This document shows, in pieces, positions 16,273 through 24,108 of a DNA stretch of 64,000 bases (the first letter of the stretch is position 1; the number at the start of each line of letters is the position of its first letter). Source of the stretch: Arthrobacter stackebrandtii (GTDB lineage Bacteria > Actinomycetota > Actinomycetes > Actinomycetales > Micrococcaceae); assembly GCF_017876675.1 (NCBI RefSeq), contig NZ_JAGIOI010000001.1, positions 1,550,001 through 1,614,000 of the forward strand, read 5' to 3'. A program made the translations under genes and the position numbers. Under the pieces are notes generated by a model. The model saw only the letters and a list, made by a program, of their open reading frames with translations, did not search any database and was not told the origin of the DNA.

Positions 16273-17319
16273 ATGGCACGCAAGGCCACTTCCCAGGACG
16301 TTGCCAACCGCGCCGGCGTTTCCCGCAGCGCAGTCAGCTTCGTGCTAAACGGCAGGGCGGACGGCAATATCGCCAAGGACAAGCAGCTGCGCATTCTGGC
16401 GGCCGCCAAGGAACTGAACTACACGCCCAACGCCGTCGCGCGTTCACTACAGGCCCAGCGGACCCACACCATCGGGGTTGTCACCGACACCATCGCCGGC
16501 GGCCCGTTCGCCGGTGAGCTCCTGCAGGGTGCCAGCAGCGCCGCGTTCGATGCCGGATACCTGTTGTTGGTCATCGAGACCCAAAATCAGGAGGCCCGCG
16601 AAAACAGTGCATTCACCATGCTTCTGGACCGGCAGGTGGACGCCCTGGTGTTTGCCGCGGAGAGCATGCGTCCGCACACGCCACACCCGGCCATGCACGG
16701 AGTTCCTGCCGTTCTTGCCAACTGCTTTGACCCGGAGGGCGGGCTTCGCTCCGTCATGGCGGACGAGGTTGCGGGCGGGCGCAGCGCAACGCAAATCCTG
16801 CTCGACAGCCGCCACATCAATATTGCGTACCTCTCCGGCCCCCTCGACGCGGTCGCCGCACAGCGCCGCACCGAGGGTTTTGACACCGCCATTGCTGCCT
16901 CCGGCCGTCCCCCCATCAAGGCTGTGGAAACCGGCTGGGACATCAATGACGGTTACGCCGCCGCCATGCGCCTTTTCTCGGACGACGGCGGCCACTCGCC
17001 GAAGCACGACCGGCCCACCGGTGTTGTGTGCGCCAATGACCGGGTGGCCCTTGGCGTCATGCTCGCCTGTGCCCGGCTGGGACTGCGTGTCCCCGAGGAC
17101 CTCAGCATCGTAGGCTACGACAACCACGATCCTCTCGCCAAGACCACCGTGCCGGGCCTGACCACGGTGGCGATCCCCCACCGTGAAATGGGCGAAAAGG
17201 CCGTGGAAATTCTGCTGGGCGAGCTCAGCAATGGAATCCGCAAGGAATCTTCCGGAACTGTCTTGATTCCCTGCCCCGTAGTGATGCGCGGCTCCGTGGC
17301 AGCGCCGCCGCTGCGCTAA
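16273..17319 (+). CDS. LacI-family transcriptional regulator, probable regulator of the GH32/sugar ABC operon
   Basis: 348 aa. N-terminal LacI HTH (TSQDVANRAGVSRSAVSFVL), hinge helix PNAVARSLQAQRTHTIGVV, then a periplasmic-binding-protein-like effector domain with GVVCANDRVALGVMLA and DLSIVGYDNHDPLAKTTVPGLTTV. An AGGAGG ribosome binding site precedes the ATG. The same 16-bp palindrome occurs before this gene and twice before the SBP gene at 23 kb, which links the regulator to that operon although ldh lies between. The effector is probably a fructosyl sugar, by context. Confidence 0.93.
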   Translation: MARKATSQDVANRAGVSRSAVSFVLNGRADGNIAKDKQLRILAAAKELNYTPNAVARSLQAQRTHTIGVVTDTIAGGPFAGELLQGASSAAFDAGYLLLVIETQNQEARENSAFTMLLDRQVDALVFAAESMRPHTPHPAMHGVPAVLANCFDPEGGLRSVMADEVAGGRSATQILLDSRHINIAYLSGPLDAVAAQRRTEGFDTAIAASGRPPIKAVETGWDINDGYAAAMRLFSDDGGHSPKHDRPTGVVCANDRVALGVMLACARLGLRVPEDLSIVGYDNHDPLAKTTVPGLTTVAIPHREMGEKAVEILLGELSNGIRKESSGTVLIPCPVVMRGSVAAPPLR

Positions 17320-17326
17320 CGTCCGT

Positions 17327-17390
17327 GAATAACCCGCCACTGCTGCGACAGCGTTGGGGAATAACCCGCCAATGGTGCGAGAGCGTCGGG
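17327..17390. repeat. Two contiguous 32-bp tandem repeats
   Basis: 17327-17358 and 17359-17390 are head-to-tail copies with 4 mismatches, core GAATAACCCGCCA and TGCGASAGCGT. A related copy recurs at 63063-63092. They occupy the gap between convergent lacI and ldh genes. Confidence 0.8.
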
Positions 17391-17431
17391 GAGGGTTGGT
17401 TGCACCGGACCAGCTGGCGGCCGGGCGAGGC

Positions 17432-18385
17432 TCAGGTGAACAGCGCGATGGAGTCGGCCAGGGTCTGCGCCGAGTGCTGCAGCTGTTCGGCTTCGCGGTC
17501 GTCCATGGGCGTGTCGAGCACGCGCTGCACGCCGCCGGCACCAACGATCGACGGCACGCTCAGCGCCACGCCGTCGATCCCCCGGTACCCGTGCAGCACG
17601 CTGGACACTGGCAAAACCGCACGTTCGTCTCGCAGCACGGCCTCAACGATGCGCGCCCCGGAGAGCCCGATCGCGTAGTTCGTGGCGCCCTTGCCGGCGA
17701 TGACCTTGTAGGCCGCGTGGACGACGTCGTGGGTCAGGGTCTCCAGCCGCTCCCGCGGAAACAGCAGCGCGCCGGAGGAATCGGTCCATTCCGGCAGCGG
17801 CGTCTGCCCAATCGTAGCAGCCGACCACAGCGGAAATTCGGTGTCTCCGTGCTCGCCAACAATTAGCGCGTGCACACTCTGCGGCGCCACGCCGGCAGCC
17901 TCCGCCACGAGCCAGCGCAGCCGCGCCGAGTCCAGCACCGTGCCGGAGCTGAAGATCCGCCCGGGCGGCAGGTCCGTGATGCGTTCGGCCACGGCGGTGA
18001 GGACGTCGCACGGGTTTGTCACCAGGATATAGACCGCGTGCGGCGAGAGCTCGATCAGCGCCGGCAGCATCTTGGACATGATGCCTACATTGACGCCTGC
18101 CAGTTCCAGCCGAGTCTGGCCCGGCTCCTGTTTGGCGCCGGCCGTGATGACCACGACGTCGGATCCCGCCGTCAGCCCGATGTCGCTGCCTCCGGTAATG
18201 CTTGAGGAGCCAACGAACGGAGTCCCGTGCGCCAGGTCCAGCACCTCGGCCTCCGCCTTGGCGGTGGCGATGTCGTACAGCACCACCTCGCGCGCGGAAC
18301 CGCGGATCAGGGCGGCGTAGGCCAGGGCAGTGCCGACGCTTCCGGCGCCGACAACGGTCAGTTTTGTGTTCCGTGGGATCGTCAT
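17432..18385 (-). CDS. ldh: L-lactate dehydrogenase
   Basis: 317 aa, cytosolic NAD-dependent interconversion of pyruvate and L-lactate. Nucleotide loop LTVVGAGSVGTALAYA at the N-terminus, FSSGTVLDSARLRW with the substrate Arg, and the catalytic-His motif VGEHGDTEFPLWS near residue 180. The frame is open to 18481; the ATG at 18385 fits the family length, with GATACT 6 nt upstream, a leaderless pattern. It sits between the LacI regulator and the GH32 gene but has its own promoter and lies behind a strong hairpin, so it need not belong to the sugar operon. Confidence 0.95.
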   Translation of the reverse strand: MTIPRNTKLTVVGAGSVGTALAYAALIRGSAREVVLYDIATAKAEAEVLDLAHGTPFVGSSSITGGSDIGLTAGSDVVVITAGAKQEPGQTRLELAGVNVGIMSKMLPALIELSPHAVYILVTNPCDVLTAVAERITDLPPGRIFSSGTVLDSARLRWLVAEAAGVAPQSVHALIVGEHGDTEFPLWSAATIGQTPLPEWTDSSGALLFPRERLETLTHDVVHAAYKVIAGKGATNYAIGLSGARIVEAVLRDERAVLPVSSVLHGYRGIDGVALSVPSIVGAGGVQRVLDTPMDDREAEQLQHSAQTLADSIALFT

Positions 18386-18462
18386 GACCCCAGTATCCCT
18401 GCCGCCCGCCGCCCACGGGCCCGCCGCCGGGATTGTGTCTTGGCGTGTCGGCGGGCCCTGAA

Positions 18463-18514
18463 GCACGACGGCGGCAGGCACCTTCCTGCTGGAAGGTGCC
18501 TGCCGCCGCGGTGC
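18463..18514 (-). terminator. Terminator hairpin between the GH32 gene and ldh
   Basis: Perfect 18-bp stem (18469-18486 with 18491-18508, loop TGCT), flanked by GCAC/GTGC. It lies just past the GH32 stop. Its left arm starts GCACGACGGCGG, as does the hairpin after metZ. Confidence 0.65.
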
Positions 18515-18535
18515 AGGGGCAGTCCCGGCTGCGGC

Positions 18536-19801
18536 CTAAAGCGCCAGGGCGTGCACCGTGGCGGCGCCGCGCACCTCAAAGTGCGAGGTCGCCGTGGGGT
18601 AGGCGCGCACAGTGTGGGCAGGTGCGTCCCCGGCGAAGACCTCCAGGAGGGAGCCGTCAACGAGGATGCGCCCGGCAGGGATGGCGGCCACTGTCCGCTC
18701 ACTGCCGCCGTCAACAAATACGAGTTCCACGGCCCCGGGTGCGAGGACCTCGAACGCGCGGGTGGCTTGCGGCAGGGAGAAATCGGGCGCGCCGTCGGAC
18801 AGCAGGCCGGCACGCAGCGTGTCCACCTCTGCCACGGGTTCCGAGTGCAGCACACCGTCGCGGAAGGACAGGACGCGCGCGTAGCTGAGCACGCCGGCCC
18901 AGCCCGAGGCGAGGGTGTCGGCGTGGTTCCGGGATTTTTCCCAGCTCCAGCCCCACATCAGGGTGCGCGGCTCTGTTGCGGTGCCGGCCACCACCTGGGG
19001 GGCGTAGAAGTCGGGGCCGGAATCAACCAGGCCCCCGCCGGTGGGCAGGAACTTCAGTCCGGCACCGCCCTCGCTGAGCTCGCCTGTCAGGTAGCTGACA
19101 CGGTCCATTGAGTGGTCGTCGCGGTTCCAGAGGGAGAGCATGAGGATCCACTGTCCGTCCACCTCGAACAGCTGCGGGCATTCCCAGATCTGCGCGGGCG
19201 CCCACTCCTGGGCAACGTCCGTGCCGCCGGTGACGAGCGGGCCAAGGTATTCCCAGTTGGTCATGGTGTGGCAGCGGTAGAGCAGGATGGCGGGGGTGCC
19301 GTCCTTGTAGCCGGCGCCCTGGATGGCGTACTGGCTGCCGTTGAAGGTGAAGAGGAAGGGGTCGCGGACGTCGCCGATGTTGGGTTCATCCGGCATGCCG
19401 GCGATGCCTTCGTCGGCCTGCTTCCAATCGATCAGTGTGCGGTCCGAGGTGGCCGTCAGTACAAGGGATTCGTGCTCGGTTTCGGCGATGCCCGTGTAGT
19501 AGGCGGTGGGCACGTCCCCGTCCATGGCAATGACTCCTGACCAGGCACCGACGGCGTCCGGGCCGCCCTTGCGCGGGAACAGTGCGGTGGGCTGCTGGGT
19601 CCAGCGGACCAGGTCGGTGGAGGTGGCGTGGCCCCAGTGGACGTTGCCGTGGATGGGCGCATCCGGGTTGTACTGGAAGAACAGGTGGTGGACGCCGTCC
19701 ACGAAGATGGCGCCGTTGGGGTCGTTGATCCAGCCCTGGTCCGGGCGGCCGTGGAGGGCAGGGAACGCGGGGTCGCGGAGGGCGGGGTCGGTGGTGCTCA
19801 C
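18536..19801 (-). CDS. Glycoside hydrolase family 32 (sucrose/fructan beta-fructosidase)
   Basis: 421 aa with no signal peptide, so probably cytosolic. Five-bladed GH32 catalytic domain: QGWINDPNG (Asp nucleophile, about residue 27), GAWSGVIAMDG, DVRDPFLF (stabilising Asp), IWECPQLF (Glu acid/base), then a short beta-sandwich domain (VFVDGGSERTVAAIPAGRILVDGSLLEVF). It should cleave sucrose or short fructooligosaccharides brought in by the adjacent ABC importer. The GTG start has AAGGAG 9 nt upstream. Distal gene of the LacI-controlled cluster, 123 bp after the permease stop. Confidence 0.93.
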   Translation of the reverse strand: MSTTDPALRDPAFPALHGRPDQGWINDPNGAIFVDGVHHLFFQYNPDAPIHGNVHWGHATSTDLVRWTQQPTALFPRKGGPDAVGAWSGVIAMDGDVPTAYYTGIAETEHESLVLTATSDRTLIDWKQADEGIAGMPDEPNIGDVRDPFLFTFNGSQYAIQGAGYKDGTPAILLYRCHTMTNWEYLGPLVTGGTDVAQEWAPAQIWECPQLFEVDGQWILMLSLWNRDDHSMDRVSYLTGELSEGGAGLKFLPTGGGLVDSGPDFYAPQVVAGTATEPRTLMWGWSWEKSRNHADTLASGWAGVLSYARVLSFRDGVLHSEPVAEVDTLRAGLLSDGAPDFSLPQATRAFEVLAPGAVELVFVDGGSERTVAAIPAGRILVDGSLLEVFAGDAPAHTVRAYPTATSHFEVRGAATVHALAL

Positions 19802-19924
19802 GGGTGGTTCTCCTTGGTGGGTGTTGTTGTCCGGCGGGTTGTCCGGCGGGAGGCAGGGCTGGTGGTTTGCATGGCTGTGGGGCCCTCCGGTGGGGCCAAC
19901 CGCCAGGGGCAGGGCGGAGGCGGC

Positions 19925-20812
19925 TTACTTGTTAACGCCGGCGGTGAGGCCCTCGCGCAGGTAGCGCTGGCCGAACAGGAACACCACGAGGGCGGGGATC
20001 ATGGACAGCACCACCCCGGCAAGGACGGTGGCAACGGAGCCGGTGCCCATGTTGCCCTGCAGCGAGACCAGGCCCAGGGGCATGGTGAAGTTTTCCTCGC
20101 TGATGGTCATGATGAGCGGCCGGAAGAATTCGTTCCAGTGGAAGTTGAAGGCGAGAATGCCCACAACAGCCAGCCCCGGCCAGGCGAGCGGCAGGTAAAC
20201 GGAACGGAAGGTGCGCAAGGGGGATGCGCCGTCGATCGCGGCGGCCTCCGCCAGCTCACCCGGCAGCCCGATGAAGAATTGGCGCATCAGGAAGGTGCCG
20301 AACGCCGTCGGAATGGCCGGCAGAATCAGGGCCAGCAGCGTGTCCGAGAGGCCCATGCCGCGGATCAGCATGAAGACCGGGACGATCGTGACCTGCATGG
20401 GGACCATCATGGTGGCCAGGACCACGCTGAACAGCACACCGCGGCCCTTGAAGTCGATGCGGGCAAAAACATAGCCGGCGAGTGCCGCAGTGAACATCTG
20501 GCCCACAGCGATGATGCCGGTGACCAGCGCCGAGTTCCAGATCAGCAGCCACATGTTGACCTGCTTGAACACGTCGGCATAAGAGTTGAAACTCAGGCCG
20601 GAGAAGAAGGATCCTCCGCCTCCCAGGGATTCGGTGGGCGGGCGCATGGACGTCATGACCGTCCACACCACGGGGCCAAGAGTCAGGAATGTTGCAACGA
20701 TGAGGATGGCTGCGCGGCCTGCGGTGCGCCCGGTGATGCGGACCTTCTTGCGGGGCGGCAAGGCGCCGCGGCCGGGGACGGGATTGCTTTCTTTCACGGA
20801 AATGGTGGTCAT
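19925..20812 (-). CDS. Carbohydrate ABC transporter permease (MalG type)
   Basis: 295 aa, six predicted helices after a basic N-terminal tail. The cytoplasmic EAA loop reads ELAEAAAIDGASPLRTFRSV, which docks the ATPase. Inner-membrane half of a CUT1-family sugar importer, paired with the MalF-type permease whose stop lies 9 bp upstream. No ATPase gene is in the cluster, so a shared MsiK-type ATPase encoded elsewhere is likely. Confidence 0.93.
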   Translation of the reverse strand: MTTISVKESNPVPGRGALPPRKKVRITGRTAGRAAILIVATFLTLGPVVWTVMTSMRPPTESLGGGGSFFSGLSFNSYADVFKQVNMWLLIWNSALVTGIIAVGQMFTAALAGYVFARIDFKGRGVLFSVVLATMMVPMQVTIVPVFMLIRGMGLSDTLLALILPAIPTAFGTFLMRQFFIGLPGELAEAAAIDGASPLRTFRSVYLPLAWPGLAVVGILAFNFHWNEFFRPLIMTISEENFTMPLGLVSLQGNMGTGSVATVLAGVVLSMIPALVVFLFGQRYLREGLTAGVNK

Positions 20813-20821
20813 GGCACTGTC

Positions 20822-21778
20822 CTAGTTGTAGTGCACGAAGCGTCGTGAGAGGCGGAATTGGATGGCCGTCACCAGCATGATCAGCAGCGTCAGCACGATG
20901 CCGATGGCGAAGGCGCGGCCAAAGTCGAGCTGCTTGAAGGCTGTTTCATAGATGACCATGACGGCCGTGCGGGTGGAGTCGCCGGGGCCGCCGCGGGTGA
21001 TGACGTACGGCTGGTCAAAGATTTGCAGGGCGGAGATGATCGCCATGACGCTGGCCACCAGAAGCGTGGGGCTGAGCAGGGGCAGCGTGATGTTCTTGAA
21101 CTGCTTCCAGCCCGTGGCCCCGTCAATGGAGGACGCCTCGTACATTTCAGTGGGGATGGAGCTGAGCCCGCCAACGATGAGCAGGAACGTGAAGCCGAAG
21201 TTCTGCCAGACGTAGACCAGGATGATGACCACCATGGCCCCGCCCTGCGATGTCAGCCACGGCACTGCCGGGATGCCCACCAGGGCGATGACCTGATTGA
21301 CCAGCCCGAAGTTCTGGTTGAACAGGTAGCTCATGATGATGGACACGCTGGAGGCCGAAAGCACCAGCGGCAGGAAGAACGTGGAGCGGAAGAAGGTGCG
21401 CAGCCAGTTGGGCATCTTGGATTGGATGAGCACGGCCAGGCCGATCGAGACGCTCAGCTGCAGGGTCACGGCCACCGCCACGAAGCCCACCGTGTTCAGG
21501 AACGCCCTGCGGATGGTGGGGTCGGCGCCGATGGAGACAAAGTTGTCCACGCCCACGAATTCCGGGGCGCTGATGATGTCCCAGCGGAAGAATGCCAGGG
21601 TCAGTGAGGCGACGATGGGCACCAGGGTGAAGATGGCGATGCCGATGATGGTGGGGGCCAGGAACAGTGCGGCGAGGCGTTTGCCTCCCTTGTCCCTGCC
21701 GGATCCCTGCCCGGTCCCGGCATTCTTGGCCGCCGGCACCTTGGCGCCGGCACGGGTTTGCTCGACTGTGGTGGACAT
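20822..21778 (-). CDS. Sugar ABC transporter permease (MalF type)
   Basis: 318 aa. After a 40-residue cytoplasmic tail there are six helices; the EAA loop is MYEASSIDGATGWKQFKNIT. Partner of the MalG-type permease in a CUT1 sugar importer. The start overlaps the stop of the solute-binding protein gene by 1 bp (TAATG), implying translational coupling. Confidence 0.93.
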   Translation of the reverse strand: MSTTVEQTRAGAKVPAAKNAGTGQGSGRDKGGKRLAALFLAPTIIGIAIFTLVPIVASLTLAFFRWDIISAPEFVGVDNFVSIGADPTIRRAFLNTVGFVAVAVTLQLSVSIGLAVLIQSKMPNWLRTFFRSTFFLPLVLSASSVSIIMSYLFNQNFGLVNQVIALVGIPAVPWLTSQGGAMVVIILVYVWQNFGFTFLLIVGGLSSIPTEMYEASSIDGATGWKQFKNITLPLLSPTLLVASVMAIISALQIFDQPYVITRGGPGDSTRTAVMVIYETAFKQLDFGRAFAIGIVLTLLIMLVTAIQFRLSRRFVHYN

Positions 21779-23172
21779 TAGACCCTCCTCATGGCGAGCT
21801 CGAGGTCACGCTGGAGCGTGGACATGGCCGGCCGGATATTGGCGGCGGAGCCGGTCACGGCGCCGAGGACATTTTTGATCAAGGCGCTTTCGACGGCGGC
21901 CTGCTGCGGCGGTGCGGGGATGGGACCGGAACTGGGGAACTTGTCCAGGGTGTCGTAGAAGACCTGCCAGTGGGCCGGCCCCTTGCCCGAGTACAGTGCC
22001 TCATTCACCATGGAGCGGCGGGTGGGCGTGGTGTTGGGGTTGGGCATGGCCAGCTCCATGGCCTCCTTGGATGCACAGAACTTGATCCATTCCCAGGCCT
22101 CGTCCTTGCGGGTGGAGGTCTTCATGATCGCGTAGCCGGCTGCGCCAAACTGGTGCCGCTGGGTCCGCCACTTCGGGAAGAACTGCACATCGAAGTCGTT
22201 TTCGCCCATGCCGGCCTCGTGCAGGCCCTCGACCCAATAGCCGCCGGCAGGTGTGGTGCCAATGAGGCCCGAGGCGAACTGTGCCACGAGCTCGTTGCCG
22301 CCGCCCTGGGCCGGGCTGGTGCCCAGACCCTCGGCGACCAGGGTGCGCAGGAATTCGAAGCTCTCTGCCACCTTGGGGTCCTCGGCGTTGGGCTCAAGCC
22401 ACTGGTAGCCGCCGGAGCGCATGCCGCGGGTGGGGTCGTTGGCATAGAAGGAGTCCCAGAACCAGCTTCCGCCGGTGCTGCGCGTCTCCTTCAGGAAGCT
22501 TGTGTCGTTGACGTACAGCCACGGCACCACACCGCCGAAGAGCCGGTTGGTCCAGTAGTACGGCACAAACTGCTTGCCGCCGGTCTTTTTCATGGCCGTG
22601 AGTGAATTGTAGAAGTCGTCGTGCGTCCAGTTGTCCGCAGGGCGGGCCAGGCCTGCCTTGGCGAAGGCACCTGTGTTCATGTACATGTTGGCGCTGTTGA
22701 AATCCAGCGGAAGCTGGAACAGGCTGCCCTGGTACATGAACGCCTCCACCAGGGAAGGGTGCACGTCGTCAAAGTAGTCCTGCACGTCCGTGCGGTCCCG
22801 CTTGACGAACGCGTCCAGCGGCTCGGCCAGGCGTTCGGCGAACAGCTGGGCGCCTTCCGTGGCCACCAGCACCACATCCGGTGAGGTTCCGGCGGCAACC
22901 ATGGTGAGGATCTTCGCGAAGAAGTCGCCCCAGTCGGCGCCCTGGATGGCCTGGATCCGCACCTTGATGTTCGGATGGGCGGCAGAAAAAGCCTTGACCA
23001 GGTTGGCGCGGCTGGCAGCGTCCTGCGCATTGCCCAGGATGGCAACATTGAGCGACTCCGAACCCCGCCCTGGGATGTCTGCTCCTGTCAGCCGGGGCCA
23101 GCTTGCCCCGACTGCACCGACCGCGCCAACGCCGAGCAACCCCAGCATGGCCCGTCTTGTTACGTCACTCAT
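21778..23172 (-). CDS. Extracellular sugar-binding protein of ABC importer, Tat signal
   Basis: 464 aa, solute-binding protein family 1. N-terminal DVTRRAMLGLLGVGAVGAVGAS is a twin-arginine-type signal; unusually no lipobox Cys follows, so membrane tethering is not explained by the sequence. The body carries typical motifs such as IQAIQGADWGDFFAKILTMVAAGTSPDVV and WEWIKFCASKEAM. It should deliver a fructosyl oligosaccharide, by context with GH32. The ATG at 23172 has GAGGAGG 5 nt upstream. First gene of the operon, behind two LacI-type operators. Confidence 0.9.
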   Translation of the reverse strand: MSDVTRRAMLGLLGVGAVGAVGASWPRLTGADIPGRGSESLNVAILGNAQDAASRANLVKAFSAAHPNIKVRIQAIQGADWGDFFAKILTMVAAGTSPDVVLVATEGAQLFAERLAEPLDAFVKRDRTDVQDYFDDVHPSLVEAFMYQGSLFQLPLDFNSANMYMNTGAFAKAGLARPADNWTHDDFYNSLTAMKKTGGKQFVPYYWTNRLFGGVVPWLYVNDTSFLKETRSTGGSWFWDSFYANDPTRGMRSGGYQWLEPNAEDPKVAESFEFLRTLVAEGLGTSPAQGGGNELVAQFASGLIGTTPAGGYWVEGLHEAGMGENDFDVQFFPKWRTQRHQFGAAGYAIMKTSTRKDEAWEWIKFCASKEAMELAMPNPNTTPTRRSMVNEALYSGKGPAHWQVFYDTLDKFPSSGPIPAPPQQAAVESALIKNVLGAVTGSAANIRPAMSTLQRDLELAMRRV

Positions 23173-23188
23173 GTTGCCTCCTCGCAAC

Positions 23189-23208
23189 TTCCTAACTCGT
23201 GTTAGGAA
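23189..23208. promoter_or_regulatory. LacI-type operator O1 for the sugar ABC/GH32 operon
   Basis: Palindrome with perfect 8-bp arms TTCCTAAC and GTTAGGAA around TCGT, 17 bp before the SBP start codon. Downstream of the likely transcription start region, where it would block elongation. Confidence 0.8.
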
Positions 23209-23220
23209 GCATGACAGACG

Positions 23221-23238
23221 AACCTAACACGTGTCAAG
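23221..23238 (-). promoter_or_regulatory. Operator O2 overlapping the -35 of the sugar operon
   Basis: CCTAACACGTGTCAAG, palindrome with two mismatches to the O1 consensus. On the minus strand it contains TTGACA (23237-23232), the likely -35; the -10 is not clear. O1 and O2 centres are about 31 bp apart, about three helical turns. Confidence 0.72.
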
Positions 23239-23310
23239 CATGATGCAGGTCACAAAAGAAGCCCGCTGCGGCGCGGATGCGCTGCAGCGGGCTTCCCGGA
23301 TGAGAATTCC

Positions 23311-24108
23311 CTAGCCAAACACCGGGTTCCAGGTGCCAAGCACGACGGCGGTCCCCACCGACAAGGCGGCCAGCCCCAGACCGGCGGCCGCCACCCAGAC
23401 GTCCAGGCGGGTGAAGGCCGACTCTCGGGCCCATGTCCGCGGACCGGCCCCAAAGCCCTTGGCCTCCATGGTGACCGCCAGCCGGGATGCCCTTCGCACC
23501 GCCTGAACCAGCAGCGCCATGGCCTGCCCGAGTTGGGACTTCATCCCGCGGAACAGTCCGGGCTCGCCGCCCACGCCGCGGGCACGGCGGGCCATGCCGA
23601 GGGTCTGCCACTCCGCAACAAGCAGGCCCACCAGGCGCATGGCCGCGAGTGCCCCGAGCACAAAGCGGTGCGGCAGCCGCAGCTTTTGGGCCAGTGCGTC
23701 CGCCAGGTCGGTGGGGTCGGTTGAAGCCAGCACAATGATGCCCGGCAGGGCCACCGCCAGGCCGCGCAAGGCAATCGCCACACCGGCCTCCACTGAACCG
23801 GTGGTGAACGTGACCGGCCCCAGCGAAAGCAGCAGCTCTCCGGTCTTGGGAGCCAGGAGCGCCGTTCCGTACCCCCCGACAACCGCTGCGAACAGAATGG
23901 GCCAACCGCGAGTGAGCAGCATGCGCAGGCTCAGCCCGGCCAGGGGCAGCAGTGCACACTCCAGCACCAGGGCCACCGTGGCCGACACCCAGTCGACGCT
24001 GAACAGCAGCACAATGGTCAGCGCCATGCCCGCACCCAGCTTGGACAGCGGGTTGGCACGGGCCAGCAGCGCGGTGGACCTCGGGGTGGCAATGATGTCC
24101 ACACTCAT
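23311..24108 (-). CDS. ykoC: ECF transporter transmembrane component (EcfT/CbiQ; YkoC-like)
   Basis: 265 aa, about five helices. The two coupling motifs of EcfT proteins are present as MARRARG (about residue 175) and MEAKGFG (about 215), which contact the two ATPases. Overlaps the preceding double-ATPase gene by 4 bp. With the S-component and TPP riboswitch upstream, the set imports a thiamine precursor (hydroxymethylpyrimidine) or thiamine itself. Confidence 0.9.
   Translation of the reverse strand: MSVDIIATPRSTALLARANPLSKLGAGMALTIVLLFSVDWVSATVALVLECALLPLAGLSLRMLLTRGWPILFAAVVGGYGTALLAPKTGELLLSLGPVTFTTGSVEAGVAIALRGLAVALPGIIVLASTDPTDLADALAQKLRLPHRFVLGALAAMRLVGLLVAEWQTLGMARRARGVGGEPGLFRGMKSQLGQAMALLVQAVRRASRLAVTMEAKGFGAGPRTWARESAFTRLDVWVAAAGLGLAALSVGTAVVLGTWNPVFG

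Noticed and set aside
17327-17390. CRISPR-like appearance of tandem 32-bp repeats
   Set aside because: The two units are directly contiguous with no spacers, number only two, and no cas genes are present.
23337-23349. Further ACGACGGCGG copy
   Set aside because: It lies inside the EcfT coding sequence without a complementary arm; it is codon use, not a hairpin. The same holds for the copy near 24.76 kb.
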